From: Parafrankia irregularis
GTDB lineage: Bacteria; Actinomycetota; Actinomycetes; Frankiales; Frankiaceae
Direction of reading: 5' to 3'
Length of the DNA stretch: 64,000 bases
Assembly (NCBI RefSeq): GCF_001536285.1
Contig: NZ_FAOZ01000007.1
Coordinates: 199,360 to 263,359 of the forward strand
In this document: positions 25,168-33,570 of the stretch, in pieces
Numbering within the stretch: the stretch's first letter is position 1
Layout: every line of letters starts with the position of its first letter
The notes under the pieces: model-generated
What the model was told of the DNA's origin: nothing
Databases searched by the model: none
What the model saw: the letters and a program-made list of their open reading frames with translations, nothing else
Translations under genes and position numbers: made by a program

Positions 25168-25959
25168 GTGTACATCAACTACGAAGTCGCCGACCGGATC
25201 GCGACGATTAGCCTCAACCGGCCCGATGTCGCGAACGCACAGAACATGGAGCTCCTGGAGGAGCTCGACGCGGCCTGGACGAAGGCCGCGTCGGACAACG
25301 ACGTCGCGGTGATCGTGCTGCGCGGGGAAGGCAGGCACTTCTCCGCGGGGCACGACCTGAAGTCCAGCTCACCCGGCCCGGACAAGATCACCCTGGAGTG
25401 GATCTACCAGGTGGAGGCGCGGCGGTACCTGGAGTTCTCGCTGCGGTGGCGCAACGTCCCGAAGCCGTCGATCGCCGCGGTGCAGGGCCGGTGCATCGCC
25501 GGCGGCCTGCTGCTGGCCTGGCCCTGTGACCTCATCGTGGCCGCCGAGGACGCGCTGTTCTCGGACCCCGTGGTGGCCATGGGCATCGGCGGCGTCGAGT
25601 ACCACGGGCACACCTGGGAGCTGGGGCCCCGCAAGGCCAAGGAGATCCTGTTCACCGGGCGCGCGGTCACCGCCACCGAGGCGGAGCAGATCGGCATGGT
25701 GAACAAGGTGGTGCCCCGCGAGGAGCTCGACGCGCAGACCCGGGCGCTCGCCGCGCACATCGCCACGATGCCGAGCTTCGGGCTGCGCCAGGCCAAGCGG
25801 GCGGTCAACCAGACCCTCGACGTGCAGGGCTTCTACGCGGCGATCCAGTCCGTGTTCGACATCCACCAGACCGGGCACGGCAACGCGCTGAGCGTCAGCG
25901 GCTGGCCGGTCCTGGTCAACCTTGACCAGATGAAGTCCGCGATCAAGCAGGCGAACTAG
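25168..25959 (+). CDS. crotonase-fold (enoyl-CoA hydratase/isomerase family) protein without the catalytic glutamates
   Basis: 263 residues of crotonase fold: LRGEGRHFSAGHDLKS (CoA/oxyanion loop), IAAVQGRCIAGGLLLAWPCDL and ILFTGRAVTATEAEQIGMVNKVV. Aligned by eye to mitochondrial crotonase, Glu144 (GGGCE) is Leu115 and Glu164 (QPE) is Val135, so a normal hydratase mechanism is not available. It may catalyse another crotonase reaction, such as isomerisation, thioester hydrolysis or C-C cleavage. GTG 25168 follows GAGGA at 25156-25160. It is followed 123 bp later by a CoA-transferase. Confidence 0.88.
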   Translation: MYINYEVADRIATISLNRPDVANAQNMELLEELDAAWTKAASDNDVAVIVLRGEGRHFSAGHDLKSSSPGPDKITLEWIYQVEARRYLEFSLRWRNVPKPSIAAVQGRCIAGGLLLAWPCDLIVAAEDALFSDPVVAMGIGGVEYHGHTWELGPRKAKEILFTGRAVTATEAEQIGMVNKVVPREELDAQTRALAAHIATMPSFGLRQAKRAVNQTLDVQGFYAAIQSVFDIHQTGHGNALSVSGWPVLVNLDQMKSAIKQAN

Positions 25960-26082
25960 GGTCCTGCCCGGGCCTGGATCCTGCCCGGTCCGTCCGGCTC
26001 GATCCCGCCTGTCCTGCTCCATCCCGCACCGCACCAGTGCGACGCGTCATCCGACGGCGTCGGCCGAGTTGGAGGAGGCGCC

Positions 26083-27309
26083 ATGACCGCAACGGACGAG
26101 CGGGAGCTGCCCGGGCCCGCGGCGGGCGGCCGGCGCCCCCTCGAAGGGCTCGTCGTCGTCGGACTGGAGCAGGCCGTCGCGGCCCCGATCGCGACCCGGC
26201 ACCTGGCCGACATGGGCGCGCGGGTGGTGAAGGTCGAGAACCCGCGCGGCGGCGACTTCGCGCGCCACTACGACGACGCGCTGAACGGCATGGCGGCGCA
26301 CTTCGTGTGGTGCAACCGGGGCAAGGAGTCGGTGAGCCTCAACTGGACGGACCCACGCGGAGCCGAGGTGCTGGAACGGCTGCTGAGCCGCGCCGACATC
26401 CTCATCCAGAACCTCGGCCCGGGTGCGGCGAGCCGCCGGGGCGTCGCCGCCGAGCAGGCGTGCGCCCGCCACCCGCGGCTGATCGCGGTCGACATCTCCG
26501 GCTACGGCGAGGGCGGCCCGCTGTCCCACAAGCGGGCCTACGACCTGCTGGTCCAGTCCGAGGGCGGCTCCTGCGCGGTGACCGGTGAGCCGGGCCGGCC
26601 GGCCAAGGCGGGCATCCCGCTGGTCGACCTCGCGACCGGCATGTACGCGTTGAGCTCCGTGCTGGCGGCCCTGCACGCCCGGGCGGCGACCGGGCGCGGC
26701 TCCGCGATCGCGATCAGCCTGTTCGACGTCGTCGCCGAGTGGATGGGGTACCCGCTCAACTACACCCAGGGGAGCGGCGTGGAGCAGGAGCCGGCCGGGG
26801 TCGGCTCGCCGGCTGTCGCGCCGTACGGCGCCTACCTGACGGCGGACGGTCAGACCGTCGTGCTGGGAACCACGAACGACCGTGAGTGGCAGCGGCTGGC
26901 CCGCCAGGTCCTCGACCGCCCCGACCTGGCCGACGACCCGGCCTTCGCCGGCAACGCCGACCGGGTCCGGGAGCGGGCCCAGCTGGACGAGGTGATCGCG
27001 GCCTGGGCGAAGGGCGTCACCCTGGACCGCGCGCAGCAGATCCTGGACGACGCGGAGCTCGGCAACGCCCGGCTCAACGGGGTGCAGGACGTCCTCGACC
27101 ACCCGCACCTGGCCGCGCGGGACCGCTGGCGCGAGATCGACACCCCCACCGGCCCCACCCGCGCGCTGCTGCCGCCCCCGATCGCGGCCGAGTGGGCCCC
27201 GCCGATGGGCGCCGTGCCCGCGCTCGGCGCGCACACCGACTCCGTCCTGGCCGAGCTCGGGTACGCCCCGGAGGAGATCACCGCGCTGCGCCAGGACCGA
27301 GTGGTCTGA
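26083..27309 (+). CDS. CaiB/BaiF family CoA-transferase
   Basis: 408 residues of class III CoA-transferase: LEGLVVVGLEQAVAAPIATRHLADMGARVVKVE over two segments, NRGKESVSLNWTDPRG, DISGYGEGGP and GIPLVDLATGMYAL, whose Asp matches the catalytic position. It differs clearly from the copy at 6079 and is closer to the transferases of the YfdE/frc-like group. ATG 26083 has a textbook ribosome site (GGAGGAGG, 26071-26078). It probably forms a unit with the crotonase-fold gene. Confidence 0.9.
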   Translation: MTATDERELPGPAAGGRRPLEGLVVVGLEQAVAAPIATRHLADMGARVVKVENPRGGDFARHYDDALNGMAAHFVWCNRGKESVSLNWTDPRGAEVLERLLSRADILIQNLGPGAASRRGVAAEQACARHPRLIAVDISGYGEGGPLSHKRAYDLLVQSEGGSCAVTGEPGRPAKAGIPLVDLATGMYALSSVLAALHARAATGRGSAIAISLFDVVAEWMGYPLNYTQGSGVEQEPAGVGSPAVAPYGAYLTADGQTVVLGTTNDREWQRLARQVLDRPDLADDPAFAGNADRVRERAQLDEVIAAWAKGVTLDRAQQILDDAELGNARLNGVQDVLDHPHLAARDRWREIDTPTGPTRALLPPPIAAEWAPPMGAVPALGAHTDSVLAELGYAPEEITALRQDRVV

Positions 27310-27599
27310 CGCCGGGCCCGGCGGGCGCTCGGGACGACCGCGCCGGGGGACTTCCACACGGCGGACTTCTGCGGGAGACTTCGGCAGGGACCGCCGAGTT
27401 CGGAAGATCGTATACGGACGGGTGTGCGGTCAGGAATGCGGTCGACTTAATAGAAACCACCTTGTGCGACTGCCCCATAATGTGGCTAACATCATGCTCC
27501 GTCATGTGGGTATGAAGATCCGCGTATGTGGGGAGTGTCGGAGCCGTGCTTTTTGGCATCGCTGGGCGCCCCCTCTCGCTCGTCCAGCCTGGGGGAAAG

Positions 27600-28814
27600 A
27601 TGCGCACGGGTGGTTTACGGTGCCTGTTATGCGCGGCGGTGGCGGTTCTGCTCGCGGGCGTGTCGGGCTGTGCCGCGCAGTCGGGGTCGCCGGAGGCCAC
27701 CGCCGCCGCCTGTGACAGCCCCGGCGTCACGGCCGACCAGGTCCGGCTCGGCCTCGTGGTCTCCGACTCCGGCACCGGCTCCCTCGCGTTCTCCTCCGCA
27801 CGCGCCGGCGTGGACGCCCGTCTCGGCCTCGCCAACGCCGAGGGCGGCGTGCACGGGCGCAAGGTCGTCTACGACTGGGAGGACGACAAGGCCTCCCAGA
27901 GCGACAACGCCCAGGTCGTCCGGGACCTCGTGGCCGGAGACTCCGTGTTCGGCATCCTGTCCGTCAGCATCGCGCTCGGCGGTTCGCTGGACGAGACGGA
28001 GAAGCAGGGCGTTCCCGTCGTCGGGCTCGCGGTGGAAAGCTGGGCCCGCTACCAGAACCTCTTCGCCTACGCCTACCAGACCTCCCCCCTGACCGTGGGC
28101 CGCTACATCCAGGCCGCGGGTGGCAAGAAGGTCGGCATCCTGGTCACCGGCTCGCAGGACTCCGTCCTGTCGACCACCAACCTCTACCGGGACGCGTTCC
28201 GCCAGATCGGCCTCGACAGCACGGACGTCGTGTCCTTCGCCAGCGCCAGCACGAGCCCGCTGCGGGCCGCCCAACAGCTGGCCGCGGCCGGCGCCGACTC
28301 CCTGCTGGGCTTCACCTCCGCCGAGGACATGGCCGCCGTGATCGGCGCCGCCCGCCAGGCGAACCTCAACCTCGCCGCGAGCGTCTCGCTCAGCGGCTAC
28401 GCCCGTTCCACCCTGTCGTCGCTGGGGCGCGGGCTGGCCGGGGTCTCCATTCCCGTGTACTTCCGGCCCTTCGAGGCCGGTGGCGCCGACCTCGATCGTT
28501 ACGTCGCCGCCATGATCAAGTACTCGCCCGAGACCACGCAGCCCCAGCAGGAGTTCGCCATGTACGGCTACCTGTGGGCCGACATGTTCCTGCGCGGTCT
28601 TGAGGTGGCCGGTGACTGCCCGACCCGGAACACGTTCATGACCGGCCTGCGCCAGCAGCGCAGCTACGACGCCGACGGCCTGCTCGCACCGATCAACCTG
28701 GGCACCAACGCGCAGAACCCGCTCGGCTGCTACGCCTTCGTGAAGGTCAACCCCGCCGGCACCGCGTTCGACGTGGCCCGCGAACGTCTCTGCGAGGACG
28801 GCACCAGCGGCTGA
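27600..28814 (+). CDS. ABC transporter substrate-binding lipoprotein (branched-chain amino acid/acyl type)
   Basis: 404 residues. The signal peptide ends in LAGVSGC, a lipobox with the lipidated Cys near residue 24. The rest is a type I periplasmic-binding (LivJ-like) fold: DQVRLGLVVSDSG, then ARAGVDARLGLANAEGGVHGRKV, and PQQEFAMYGYLWADMFLRGLE. ATG 27600 follows GGGGGAAAG. No permease or ATPase genes adjoin it, so it is an orphan receptor or works with a transporter elsewhere. Orphan LivJ-like lipoproteins are common next to acyl-CoA catabolic genes in actinobacteria and may sense or deliver an aromatic or fatty acid. Confidence 0.9.
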   Translation: MRTGGLRCLLCAAVAVLLAGVSGCAAQSGSPEATAAACDSPGVTADQVRLGLVVSDSGTGSLAFSSARAGVDARLGLANAEGGVHGRKVVYDWEDDKASQSDNAQVVRDLVAGDSVFGILSVSIALGGSLDETEKQGVPVVGLAVESWARYQNLFAYAYQTSPLTVGRYIQAAGGKKVGILVTGSQDSVLSTTNLYRDAFRQIGLDSTDVVSFASASTSPLRAAQQLAAAGADSLLGFTSAEDMAAVIGAARQANLNLAASVSLSGYARSTLSSLGRGLAGVSIPVYFRPFEAGGADLDRYVAAMIKYSPETTQPQQEFAMYGYLWADMFLRGLEVAGDCPTRNTFMTGLRQQRSYDADGLLAPINLGTNAQNPLGCYAFVKVNPAGTAFDVARERLCEDGTSG

Positions 28815-28825
28815 CCCGCGTCCGC

Positions 28826-28857
28826 GGCACCGTCGGCGCATCACCGCCGGCGGTGCC
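28826..28857. terminator. hairpin between convergent genes
   Basis: GGCACCG (28826-28832) pairs with CGGTGCC (28851-28857), with an inner GGCG/CGCC pair, between the substrate-binding gene and the convergent ACAD. The spacer also holds a 17-bp direct repeat, GGCGGTGCCGTCAGCGC, at 28849-28865 and 28871-28887. Confidence 0.5.
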
Positions 28858-28891
28858 GTCAGCGCTGTCAGGCGGTGCCGTCAGCGCGCTG

Positions 28892-29713
28892 TCAGAGGTT
28901 GATCAGGCGCGGGGCCTGGCCCTGCTCGCGGAGGTGCGCGCCGGCCTGGCGGGTGAGGTCGCGCGCACTGCCGAGCAGCCCGTCGAGGGTGAGCGCGCGC
29001 CGCAGGTGATGGTGGAAGTCGTGCTCGGCGGTGAAGCCGATGCCGGCCAGGACCTGCTGGCAGTTGCGGGCGGCGTCCAGGGCGGCCCGGCCGGCCGCGG
29101 CCTTGGCGAGCAGGCAGGTGAACGGCTCCGGCGACGCGGTGGCGGCGTTCAGGGTGGCCTCGGCGCCTTCGAGCGCGACGAGGGTCTCGGCGAGCCGGTG
29201 GCGGACCGCCTGGAACGACGCGATGGGCCGACCGAACTGGGCGCGGGCCAACGCGTGCTCACGGGCGAGGGCGAGCATCGTCCGGCCGGTGCCCAGCAGC
29301 CACCAGCCCAGCGCACGATGGGCCGCGGCGAGGGGGAGCCCCGGGTCGCCGGGCGCAGCCAGACGCAGCGGCAGCGTCGGGTCGAGGAGATCGCCGGCGC
29401 CTTCGGAGGACGGCTGCGCCGCGGGGGCGTCGGCGCGTTCCCAGCGGACCCAGCGGCCACCGGTGAACGGCAGCGTCACGGTGGTCCCGAGCGGCTCACC
29501 GCCGGCCTGGGCCACGACGTCGTTGAGGACGGAGGCGTGGCTGCCGGTCTCGCCCAGCAGGGCGAACACCACCGGGATGGCGGTGTCCGGCTCCTCGGTG
29601 AGCAGGTCGGCCCAGCCGAGTTCGTCCAGAGCGGCATCCAGGGCGGCCCCACTGCTGCCGGTCATGGCCTTGCGGAAGGTCTCGACGACCAGGTCGTGTT
29701 CGGCGGCGTCCAC
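28892..29713 (-). CDS. acyl-CoA dehydrogenase, small subunit of a heteromeric pair
   Basis: 273 residues, with a shortened N-terminal region and an intact C-terminal half: ALARAQFGRPIASFQAVRHRLAE and QQVLAGIGFTAEHDFHHHLRRA, the FAD-contacting segments of the FadE27-type subunit. GTG 29713 has AAGGAG at the end of the upstream gene. Ten bases separate it from the partner at 29724-30881. Together they would make an alpha2-beta2 ACAD, parallel to the pair at 20039-22067. Confidence 0.88.
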   Translation of the reverse strand: MDAAEHDLVVETFRKAMTGSSGAALDAALDELGWADLLTEEPDTAIPVVFALLGETGSHASVLNDVVAQAGGEPLGTTVTLPFTGGRWVRWERADAPAAQPSSEGAGDLLDPTLPLRLAAPGDPGLPLAAAHRALGWWLLGTGRTMLALAREHALARAQFGRPIASFQAVRHRLAETLVALEGAEATLNAATASPEPFTCLLAKAAAGRAALDAARNCQQVLAGIGFTAEHDFHHHLRRALTLDGLLGSARDLTRQAGAHLREQGQAPRLINL

Positions 29714-29723
29714 GGTTACCCCT

Positions 29724-30881
29724 TTACTCCTTGCCGAGGTCGAGCAGCCGGCGCGCGATGATGTTCCGCTGGATCTCGGCGGTGCCGCCGTAGATGGTCG
29801 CGGCACGGGAGTAGAGGTACTCGGAGCGCCACCGGGGGTCGGTGAGCTCGACGGCGCCGGGAAGCAGGTCGCGTGCGGTGTCGAACAGGCGCTGTTCGGC
29901 GGTGGCGAGCAGCACCTTGTCGATGGATGTCTCCGGGCCCAGGCGGGCGCCGTCGGCGAGGCGGCGCTGGGTCGCGTGGGAACGGCACCTGATCGTGTGC
30001 AACGCCAGGTACGCCGCGCCCAGATCAGCGTCGTCGGCCCCGGCCCCAGCCCCGGCCGCGCCTGAGGCCGCGGCCGCCGTCGTGGTCACGGTCTCGCCGA
30101 TGAGCCGCTCCAGCCGCTCGTAGAGGAACGCGACCCGATGCCAGAAGCAGGTGGACCGCTCGTGGGGGAGCAGGTCCATCGCGAGCTGCCAGCCGTCACC
30201 GGGCCGGCCGAGCATCCGATCGCCCGGTACGACGACGTCGTCGAAGAACACCTCGGCGAACTCGTCGATGCCGTGCATGGTGCGCAGCGGACGGACCGTG
30301 ATCCCCGGCGTGTCCATGTCGACGAAGAACGCGGTGATCCCGCCGTGGCCCGGCGCGGTGCGGGTGAGCAGCACGCAGCGCTGGGAGTACTGCGCCAGGC
30401 TCGTCCACACCTTCTGCCCGTTGACCACCCAGTCGTCGCCGCGGGGCTCGGCGCGGGTCGACAGCGAGGCCAGGTCACTGCCCGATCCGGGCTCGGAGAA
30501 GCCCTGGCACCACTGCTCGGCGCCGGACAGCAGCAGCGGCACCATCTCGGCGGCCAGCGCCGGCGGCGCGTAGGAGATCATGGTGGGGGCGAGGACCTCG
30601 ATCATCGAGTAGATCCCCGGCTCCGCCAGGTCGCGGCTGGCGACCTCCTCACCGAGCACCGCGCGCAGCGCCGCGGGCCCGCCCAGGCCCCCCACCTCGG
30701 CCGGCCAGCCGTATCGCATCCAGCCGGCGTCGTACAGGGCGCGACGCACCCGGGCCAGCTGCGCGACCTGACCGTCGAGGGAGTGGTCGGGGCCGGCGGA
30801 GAGGTCGTTGTGCGTGAACCACTCCCGGACGGCCGCCCGGAACTCCTCGATCGTCGCGGGCTTGGTCACGGGGCTGGTCAC
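29724..30881 (-). CDS. acyl-CoA dehydrogenase, large subunit of a heteromeric pair
   Basis: 385 residues with ACAD motifs WCQGFSEPGSGSDLASL, NGQKVWTSLAQYSQ, HGIDEFAEVFFDDVVVP and EYLYSRAATIYGGTAEIQRN. The YEGT catalytic-Glu position reads YGGT. An Ala/Gly-rich loop (residues ~275-290) is inserted before the C-terminal helices. GTG 30881 overlaps the SnoaL-like stop (GTGA). It is the second gene of a three-gene unit (SnoaL-like, large ACAD, small ACAD). Confidence 0.9.
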   Translation of the reverse strand: MTSPVTKPATIEEFRAAVREWFTHNDLSAGPDHSLDGQVAQLARVRRALYDAGWMRYGWPAEVGGLGGPAALRAVLGEEVASRDLAEPGIYSMIEVLAPTMISYAPPALAAEMVPLLLSGAEQWCQGFSEPGSGSDLASLSTRAEPRGDDWVVNGQKVWTSLAQYSQRCVLLTRTAPGHGGITAFFVDMDTPGITVRPLRTMHGIDEFAEVFFDDVVVPGDRMLGRPGDGWQLAMDLLPHERSTCFWHRVAFLYERLERLIGETVTTTAAAASGAAGAGAGADDADLGAAYLALHTIRCRSHATQRRLADGARLGPETSIDKVLLATAEQRLFDTARDLLPGAVELTDPRWRSEYLYSRAATIYGGTAEIQRNIIARRLLDLGKE

Positions 30882-31300
30882 GGGGTCGGCTCGTACGCGT
30901 GCGGACGTCCCGAGTCGTGGTCACCGCTGCGGCGGATGAAGGTCATCTTCCGGGTGCGCAGGCGCCAGCCGTCCGCCGTGCGCTGGTAGGTGTCCGAGTA
31001 GTAGCCGATCCGCATGTCGTGCTTGGAGTGTTCGATGAAGCAGAGCGGCTGGGTGCCGGTACCGGTGTCACCGTCGAGGTCGACCAGCACGGTCCCGGTC
31101 AGGAACAGCCCCTTGGGCGCGGCCGCGACCATCTTGGGAAACAGGTCGAGGGTGAAAACGTCACCGAAGGCGCTGTAGGTGCCGTCCGGGGTGAAGACCG
31201 AAAGCAGCCCGTCGATGTCGCCCTTGGTGATGGTCACCGCGTACTTGGCGAGCAGCTGCTGGATCTCGACGACATCGTCAGTGGACAAAGCCCTTGCCAC
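30878..31300 (-). CDS. SnoaL-like / NTF2-fold protein
   Basis: 140 residues of the SnoaL_4 (NTF2-like) type: VVEIQQLLAKYAVTITKGDIDGLLSVFTPDGTYSAF, then GTGTQPLCFIEHSKHD and GWRLRTRKMTFIRRS at the end. Family members are small hydrolases, isomerases, ketosteroid-isomerase relatives or dioxygenase beta-like subunits. GTG 31300 is preceded by AAGG too close to be a normal ribosome site, so the exact start is unsure. Upstream lie the 14-bp repeats at 31319-31366. Confidence 0.85.
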   Translation of the reverse strand: MARALSTDDVVEIQQLLAKYAVTITKGDIDGLLSVFTPDGTYSAFGDVFTLDLFPKMVAAAPKGLFLTGTVLVDLDGDTGTGTQPLCFIEHSKHDMRIGYYSDTYQRTADGWRLRTRKMTFIRRSGDHDSGRPHAYEPTP

Positions 31301-31318
31301 CCTTCATCGCGAACATCG

Positions 31319-31366
31319 CGTTCTACCGCACGCGTTCTACCGCATATGTTCTATCGCACACGTTCC
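31319..31366. repeat. 14-bp tandem repeat array upstream of the SnoaL-ACAD operon
   Basis: Units CGTTCTACCGCACG, CGTTCTACCGCATA, TGTTCTATCGCACA and a partial CGTTCCAT follow in exact 14-bp register. On the minus strand each contains TAGAAC-like half-sites, and GAAC-atcgc-GTTC forms an inverted pair at the gene-proximal end. It is a candidate multi-site operator or activator array. Confidence 0.75.
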
Positions 31367-31372
31367 ATGGAT

Positions 31373-31413
31373 ACCGGGTCTGTCGACCTCGCCGGGGGGT
31401 CGACAGACCCGGT
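31373..31413. terminator. strong hairpin terminator of the Rieske operon
   Basis: ACCGGGTCTGTCGACC (31373-31388) and GGTCGACAGACCCGGT (31398-31413) make a perfect 16-bp stem with a 9-base loop, downstream of the 107-residue gene on the minus strand. Confidence 0.8.
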
Positions 31414-31461
31414 GCCTGGTCCCGGGTACCCGTGGAGCAGCACCCGCGAACGTCGTTCCCG

Positions 31462-31785
31462 TCAGACGACGGGTTCGACGATCACATCCAGGTAGGCGGC
31501 ACCGCTGTCGGGCACCCGCGGCTGCTTCCACACCTCGACCGGGAACGACACCATGACCAGGGACTGCATCAGGTGCATGACGGTGCGGGCCTCCTCGGAC
31601 AGGTCGTCGAGGGGGAACTTGTCGCAGAAGGTGATCGCGTCCTCGAGAAGCGGGAAGGCCGCGTCGTAGAACTCCTGCATCTCGTCCATCGTGGAGGCGA
31701 GCCGCTTGGCGTAGCGCTCCGGCTCGGTCGCCAGATCCCACGCCAGGTACGGCTCCAGGGCCGAGAACTCAGACGGCAGAGGCAT
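31462..31785 (-). CDS. small protein co-encoded with Rieske oxygenase, function unknown
   Basis: 107 residues, soluble, acidic and helical, with no recognised catalytic motif. Visible segments: EFSALEPYLAWDLATEPERYAKRL, TMDEMQEFYDAAFPLLEDAITFCDKFPLDDLSEEA and a hydrophobic HLMQSLVMVSFPVEVW. The gene overlaps the 3' end of the Rieske gene by 17 bp, which implies coupled translation and a physical or functional link to the oxygenase. It does not resemble the SnoaL-type beta subunits of aromatic dioxygenases by eye. Confidence 0.85.
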   Translation of the reverse strand: MPLPSEFSALEPYLAWDLATEPERYAKRLASTMDEMQEFYDAAFPLLEDAITFCDKFPLDDLSEEARTVMHLMQSLVMVSFPVEVWKQPRVPDSGAAYLDVIVEPVV

Positions 31786-33034
31786 CGCTGTACTCCTTCA
31801 CGCGGTCGCCGACTTCCTTGTGCAGGGCCCGGAGGAGAATCTCCTGGTCGCACAGCGGGAACTCGCTGACGGTACGGGTGGCCAGCATGGTCTGCGTGGC
31901 CTCGAGGGTGTTGGCGTCCTGGAGCGCGTACTCCTTGAAGGTCACCGCGGCCAGCTCCTGCGCGAGGCGCTCCCGGGCGTTCTTCGGCGGGACGAAGTAG
32001 AGGTTCGCCTCGAAGATGTGCTTGTCGACCGCGGTCGGCCAGTACAGGTAGGTCAGGTACCAGCCCGGCGCCCAGATCAGCAGCGTCATGTTGGGGAAGA
32101 ACTCGAACGAGTCCTGGCCCCAGGCGCGGTGCCCGGCCGGGTTGAGGGCGGCCGGCAGCGGGTCGAGCCCGTCGATGGCGGGGCGGTCCCACGGGCCGAA
32201 CAGGCCGCTGCGCAGCACCCGCTCGATCGGCTTGACCATGTTCAGGTCCTTGGGCGGGGACATGCCGCCCCACGAGGAGACCATCGAGTGCGGGCTCTTG
32301 AGCTCGTAGTGCAGCGCCTCGAAGCCGAAGCCGATGAGCTTCTCGGCCTCGGCCTTGACCGCCTGCTTCTGGTGCAGGATCGGCGCGTGGTAGAACTCGG
32401 CGAAGGCGTCGATGAACAGCTTCCAGTTGGCGCCGATCTCGGCCTTGTACGAGTAGACCTCGGTCATCTCGCCGAACGGGTAGCCCTCCAGGCCCCTGGC
32501 GAAGTCGCCGAGGTACTCGGCGAGCGTCTGCTGCGGGTTGAGGTTGATGAAGATGAACCCCTCCCACACGTCGCAGGGGACCTCCTTGAGGCCGTAGTCG
32601 GCCTTGTCGAGGTCGAAGAACTCACCCTCCTGCTGGACGAAGGTGAGCTTGCCGGTGAGGTCGTAGCGCCAGGCGTGGTACTTGCAGATGAACTGCCGGC
32701 AGCTGCCCTCGGTCTCCTCGCCCGGGAAGTCGTTCCAGACCAGCTTGTTGCCGCGGTGGCGGCACACGTTGTGGAACGCGCGGATCTTGCCGTCGCCGCT
32801 GTTGACGATGATCAGCGACGTGTTCAGGACGGGCAGCTCCTTGGTGAAGTAGCTGCCGGTGCGGGGGAGGCGCTCGACCCGGCCGACGTGCAGCCAGCTG
32901 CGCTTGAAGACCGCCTCGCGCTCCTTCTCGTAGTACGCGGGGTCGATCGAGTCGGTGTAGTCGACGGGCGCGGTGCCGAGCTCGGGATAGTGCTGGGTCC
33001 AGCTGCCCGCGTCGGGCTTCTTGTAGTGGGGCAC
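31769..33034 (-). CDS. Rieske non-heme iron oxygenase, alpha subunit
   Basis: 421 residues. The N-terminal Rieske domain shows VCRHRG and FICKYHAW, giving the CxH...CxxH ligands of a [2Fe-2S] cluster. The C-terminal catalytic domain has NWKLFIDAFAEFYHAPILH with the two His ligands of the mononuclear iron. It would hydroxylate a ring or alkyl substrate with electrons from a reductase, possibly the one at 17448. It leads a two-gene unit with the 107-residue protein. The upstream region carries a perfect GAGAAC-TCC-GTTCTC palindrome. Confidence 0.93.
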   Translation of the reverse strand: MPHYKKPDAGSWTQHYPELGTAPVDYTDSIDPAYYEKEREAVFKRSWLHVGRVERLPRTGSYFTKELPVLNTSLIIVNSGDGKIRAFHNVCRHRGNKLVWNDFPGEETEGSCRQFICKYHAWRYDLTGKLTFVQQEGEFFDLDKADYGLKEVPCDVWEGFIFINLNPQQTLAEYLGDFARGLEGYPFGEMTEVYSYKAEIGANWKLFIDAFAEFYHAPILHQKQAVKAEAEKLIGFGFEALHYELKSPHSMVSSWGGMSPPKDLNMVKPIERVLRSGLFGPWDRPAIDGLDPLPAALNPAGHRAWGQDSFEFFPNMTLLIWAPGWYLTYLYWPTAVDKHIFEANLYFVPPKNARERLAQELAAVTFKEYALQDANTLEATQTMLATRTVSEFPLCDQEILLRALHKEVGDRVKEYSDASAV

Positions 33035-33570
33035 AGGTCTACCTCTCGTGTTCGAGCTCTATGCCGACAGTGCTGCGGGCCGTGGCGAGCAGGTGAGCGG
33101 CCCCGTTGGCGCAGGACGGATCCCGTCTCCTGGCGGCCGTCGACGTGGTCCACGGGTCAGCCGACGACGAAGCTGAGCAGAACGACACACCCATCGTCGT
33201 CCGGCCTCCCCTCGTCTCGGTGAGAACTCCGTTCTCGCGGTCGATAATTAGGTTTCCACGTGAGGGGTGTCAGAGTCAACGTCAAGCCCCGTGGTGGCGC
33301 GGTGTCTCACTACTTGGAGTTTGGCGGTCGCGCGGTGTCACCGCTGGTGGGTCCTGGCTCCCAGGCGGACGCCGGCCCGCGGCTGCGCCCCGGCCCCGGT
33401 CGGCCGGAAGTTCTCTCCAGTCGAGAAGAATCCTCCCTCTTGTGGAGAGGAGGATGCCATATCGGGCTCGGCCCGTGTACCGCGCAGTGGACTCCGCGCC
33501 CGGCGAGGCTGCCGGGGCGGCCCGACCTGCTTTCTCGGACGGCCCCGGAACAACCTCTTTCAGTGGTGGC
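33035..33570. other. regulatory spacer upstream of the Rieske gene
   Basis: The 536 bp contain no convincing gene. The operator at 33222-33236 lies 188 bp from the Rieske start, with an AT-rich TAATTA element 8 bp upstream of it on the minus strand that could be a -10 box. Confidence 0.7.
33222..33236. promoter_or_regulatory. 15-bp perfect palindrome, copy of the shared operator
   Basis: GAGAAC-TCC-GTTCTC is exactly symmetric and matches the GAGAAY-N3-RTTCTC pattern of the site at 24887-24903. Confidence 0.65.
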
